This document shows, in pieces, positions 5,334 to 6,843 of a stretch of 6,843 nt of DNA. The stretch covers positions 1-6,843 of the forward strand of contig CAYMSA010000083.1 of NCBI GenBank assembly GCA_964392965.1, written 5' to 3'. Within the stretch, counting starts at the first letter, position 1, and each line of letters begins with the position of its first letter. The translations under genes were made by a program, and so were the position numbers. The stretch comes from CAYMSA01 sp964392965. Its GTDB lineage: Bacteria > Actinomycetota > Coriobacteriia > Anaerosomatales > Anaerosomataceae. The notes beneath the pieces are model-generated. The model saw nothing but the letters and a program-made list of their open reading frames with translations, did no database searches and was not told where the DNA came from.

Positions 5334-6843
5334 ATGACGTTGTCGTCGGAGAGGTGGGTGAGTCTCGGCGAGCCTGCGTCGGCGGCGGAGGCGGCGGCCC
5401 TGCAGGCGTTCCGCAACTTGCTCCCGGATGATGGCATCACGCGGGCGTGGGCGAACCTGACTTTCTTGGACACGAACGGCCGCTCGGCCGAGGTGGACGT
5501 TCTGCTGTTGTCGCCGGTGGGTTTCTTCGTGTTGGAGTTGAAGGGTTGGCACGGCACGATCTCGGGGGACCAGCAGCACTGGACGGTCCAGCTCGCCGAG
5601 CATCTCCCACCGCGCCACGAACGCAACCCGTACTTCCTGGCGGACAACAAGGCCAAGCGTCTGGCGAGCCTGCTGAAGGAGACGGCCCCGCGGGGGGCGG
5701 AGCGGGTGGTGCCGTTCGTGCAGGCGGCGGTGGTGTTGCACGGCCGGGACTCGGTCGTGGAGCTGGATCAGATCGCGGCGTCCCACTTGTTGACCCTGGA
5801 TGGGTACAACGTGGCCGGTCTGCCAACCACGGCGAGCGTGTCCCGGTTCTTGGCCACGCCGCCGGACAATCCGCGGCATCAGATCACGGCGGAGCAGGCG
5901 GAGCAGATCGCGGCGTTGATCGCGGCGGCGGGGATCCGGCCCCGCCCGAAGACCCGGACGGTGGGCCGGTACGTGCTGACCACGGCGGACCCGATCGCGG
6001 CGGGCAAGGGTTGGCAGGACCACTTGGCTACCCACCCGGACGTTCCGGGCCTGACCCGTCGGGTGCGGATCTTCGACCTGCCGGCGGGTGCGTCACGCAC
6101 GGATCGGGATGAGTTGGAGCGGTTGGCGCAGCGGGAGTTCTCGCTGACGCGGGGGATCCGCCACGCCGGGATCGAGGCGCCCACGGATTTCGTCCGCACG
6201 GACGCGGGCCCGGCGCTGATCTTCGAGCACGACGACCGTGCCCTCGCCCTGGACGAGTACCTCACCCGGAACGCCACCACCCTGTCCTTCACGGCCCGGT
6301 TGGCGTTGATCCGGCAACTCGCGGAGGTGGTGGGTTATGCCCATTCGCGTCGATTGACGCACCGGGCGTTGTCGCCGGATCGGGTGCGGGTGAGCATGGT
6401 GGATGGTGCCACCCAGCTCCGGGTCCGGGACTGGATGACGGGGCGTCGCACGGAAGCCTCGACGGCGCAGCCCACGATGACGGTGCTGTCGGCGGGGGTC
6501 GGGGACGTGGCGGGCCTCCTCGGTTTCGACCAGTGGGTGTACCTGGCCCCGGAGTCGCTGCGTAACACCACCACTCCGCCGCCGGTCCCGCTGGACGTCT
6601 ATGGCTTGGGGGCTTTGGCGCATCTGATCGTGACGGGTCAGGCCCCGGCGAAGGACATCGCCGAGTTGCACGCCCGGCTGGAGGCCCACCAGCCGTTGGA
6701 CGCCGCGGCGATCCGCCCGGACCTTCCCGAGTCGCTGGTGGCGTTGATTCGGGACGCGTCCGCTCCGAGTGAGTTGGACCGGCCCGCGTCGGTGGAGGAG
6801 TTCCTGGACCGGTTGGCCGTGGTGGAGGAGGCGACGGCGCCGC
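5334..6843 (+). CDS. pglW: PglW-like protein: NERD domain plus kinase fold (BREX type 2/Pgl), 3' end outside window
   Basis: Open from the ATG through 503 codons to the right edge with no stop. Residues about 35-135 form a NERD nuclease-related domain: AEVDVLLLSPVGFFVLELKG (52-71) carries the Asp55 and Glu68-x-Lys70 signature of PD-(D/E)xK-like enzymes. NPYFLADNKAKRLASLL (98-114) is typical of PglW. Residues about 208-495 follow a protein-kinase fold: Glu268 in the C-helix position, YLAPE (403-407), DVYGLG (421-426) and DRPAS (482-486). The catalytic loop reads HRALSPDR (343-350) instead of HRDLKPxN, DFG is replaced by DWM (366-368), and no glycine loop or clear beta-3 Lys is seen. This is therefore a pseudokinase domain, and full PglW proteins are far longer, so an active kinase may follow downstream. 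PglW is a phage-defence component of Pgl/BREX type 2. A related defence kinase, such as the MADS kinase MAD6, is the main alternative. Codon use favours G at wobble positions, unlike the relaxase. Confidence 0.88.
   Translation, partial: MTLSSERWVSLGEPASAAEAAALQAFRNLLPDDGITRAWANLTFLDTNGRSAEVDVLLLSPVGFFVLELKGWHGTISGDQQHWTVQLAEHLPPRHERNPYFLADNKAKRLASLLKETAPRGAERVVPFVQAAVVLHGRDSVVELDQIAASHLLTLDGYNVAGLPTTASVSRFLATPPDNPRHQITAEQAEQIAALIAAAGIRPRPKTRTVGRYVLTTADPIAAGKGWQDHLATHPDVPGLTRRVRIFDLPAGASRTDRDELERLAQREFSLTRGIRHAGIEAPTDFVRTDAGPALIFEHDDRALALDEYLTRNATTLSFTARLALIRQLAEVVGYAHSRRLTHRALSPDRVRVSMVDGATQLRVRDWMTGRRTEASTAQPTMTVLSAGVGDVAGLLGFDQWVYLAPESLRNTTTPPPVPLDVYGLGALAHLIVTGQAPAKDIAELHARLEAHQPLDAAAIRPDLPESLVALIRDASAPSELDRPASVEEFLDRLAVVEEATAP

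Noticed and set aside
5160..6035. 291-residue minus-strand open frame across the intergenic region and pglW start
   Set aside because: It is Arg/Gln/Pro-rich and of low complexity, as expected for the antisense of a GC-rich gene, and it is opposite the clear NERD domain.
5447..6112. 221-residue plus-strand frame inside the pglW-like gene
   Set aside because: It is Gly/Arg/Pro-rich, overlaps the NERD-kinase frame completely and has no recognisable domain.
6093..6689. 198-residue minus-strand frame opposite the kinase fold
   Set aside because: It is a compositional shadow, rich in Arg, Gln and Pro. The plus strand carries the recognisable kinase landmarks.
1..6843. CRISPR array, tRNA, rRNA, insertion-sequence ends or an oriT
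   Set aside because: I saw no spaced direct repeats, no tRNA cloverleaf, no transposase frame with terminal inverted repeats, and no relaxase nick-site arrangement. An oriT would more likely lie upstream of the relaxase, outside the window.

Overview
The window is high-GC, dense coding DNA of actinobacterial type. The relaxase has the sequence style of actinomycete MobF enzymes, the two minus-strand genes belong to a family I know only from Actinobacteria (DUF6308), and the last gene resembles PglW of Streptomyces-type phage-growth-limitation (BREX type 2) loci. Genus cannot be read from the sequence.

Layout. (1) 1-2945 (+): the C-terminal two thirds or so of a MobF/TrwC-TraI conjugative relaxase-helicase. 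The window opens inside its nickase domain, apparently just after the HUH metal motif. (2) 2948-3580 (+): a 210-residue protein with two predicted membrane segments, starting 2 bases after the relaxase stop and probably co-transcribed with it. (3) 3581-3633: short convergent gap with GC-rich hairpins. (4) 3634-4359 and 4414-5097 (-): two tandem, diverged paralogues. The upstream one is a recognisable DUF6308 protein with a helix-hairpin-helix (HhH) segment; the downstream one has lost most of that motif. (5) 5098-5333: divergent control region with a perfect 7-5-7 inverted repeat. (6) 5334-6843 (+): a gene that starts here and runs off the right edge. Its 503 visible residues hold a NERD nuclease-like domain, then a kinase fold whose catalytic residues are replaced, matching the N-terminal half of PglW.

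Read together, this is the end of a transfer module of an integrative or plasmid element next to the beginning of a defence locus, with the DUF6308 pair between them. Composition supports a mosaic. Sampled 60-base blocks give about 53-57% GC in the DUF6308 upstream gene, against about 70-80% in the relaxase and pglW-like gene. Those two genes are on the same strand yet have opposite G/C skew (C-rich in the relaxase, G-rich in pglW). The pglW assignment predicts pglX, pglY and pglZ to the right, outside the window. The most interesting open question is whether the DUF6308 pair is an unrecognised accessory part of this defence locus.
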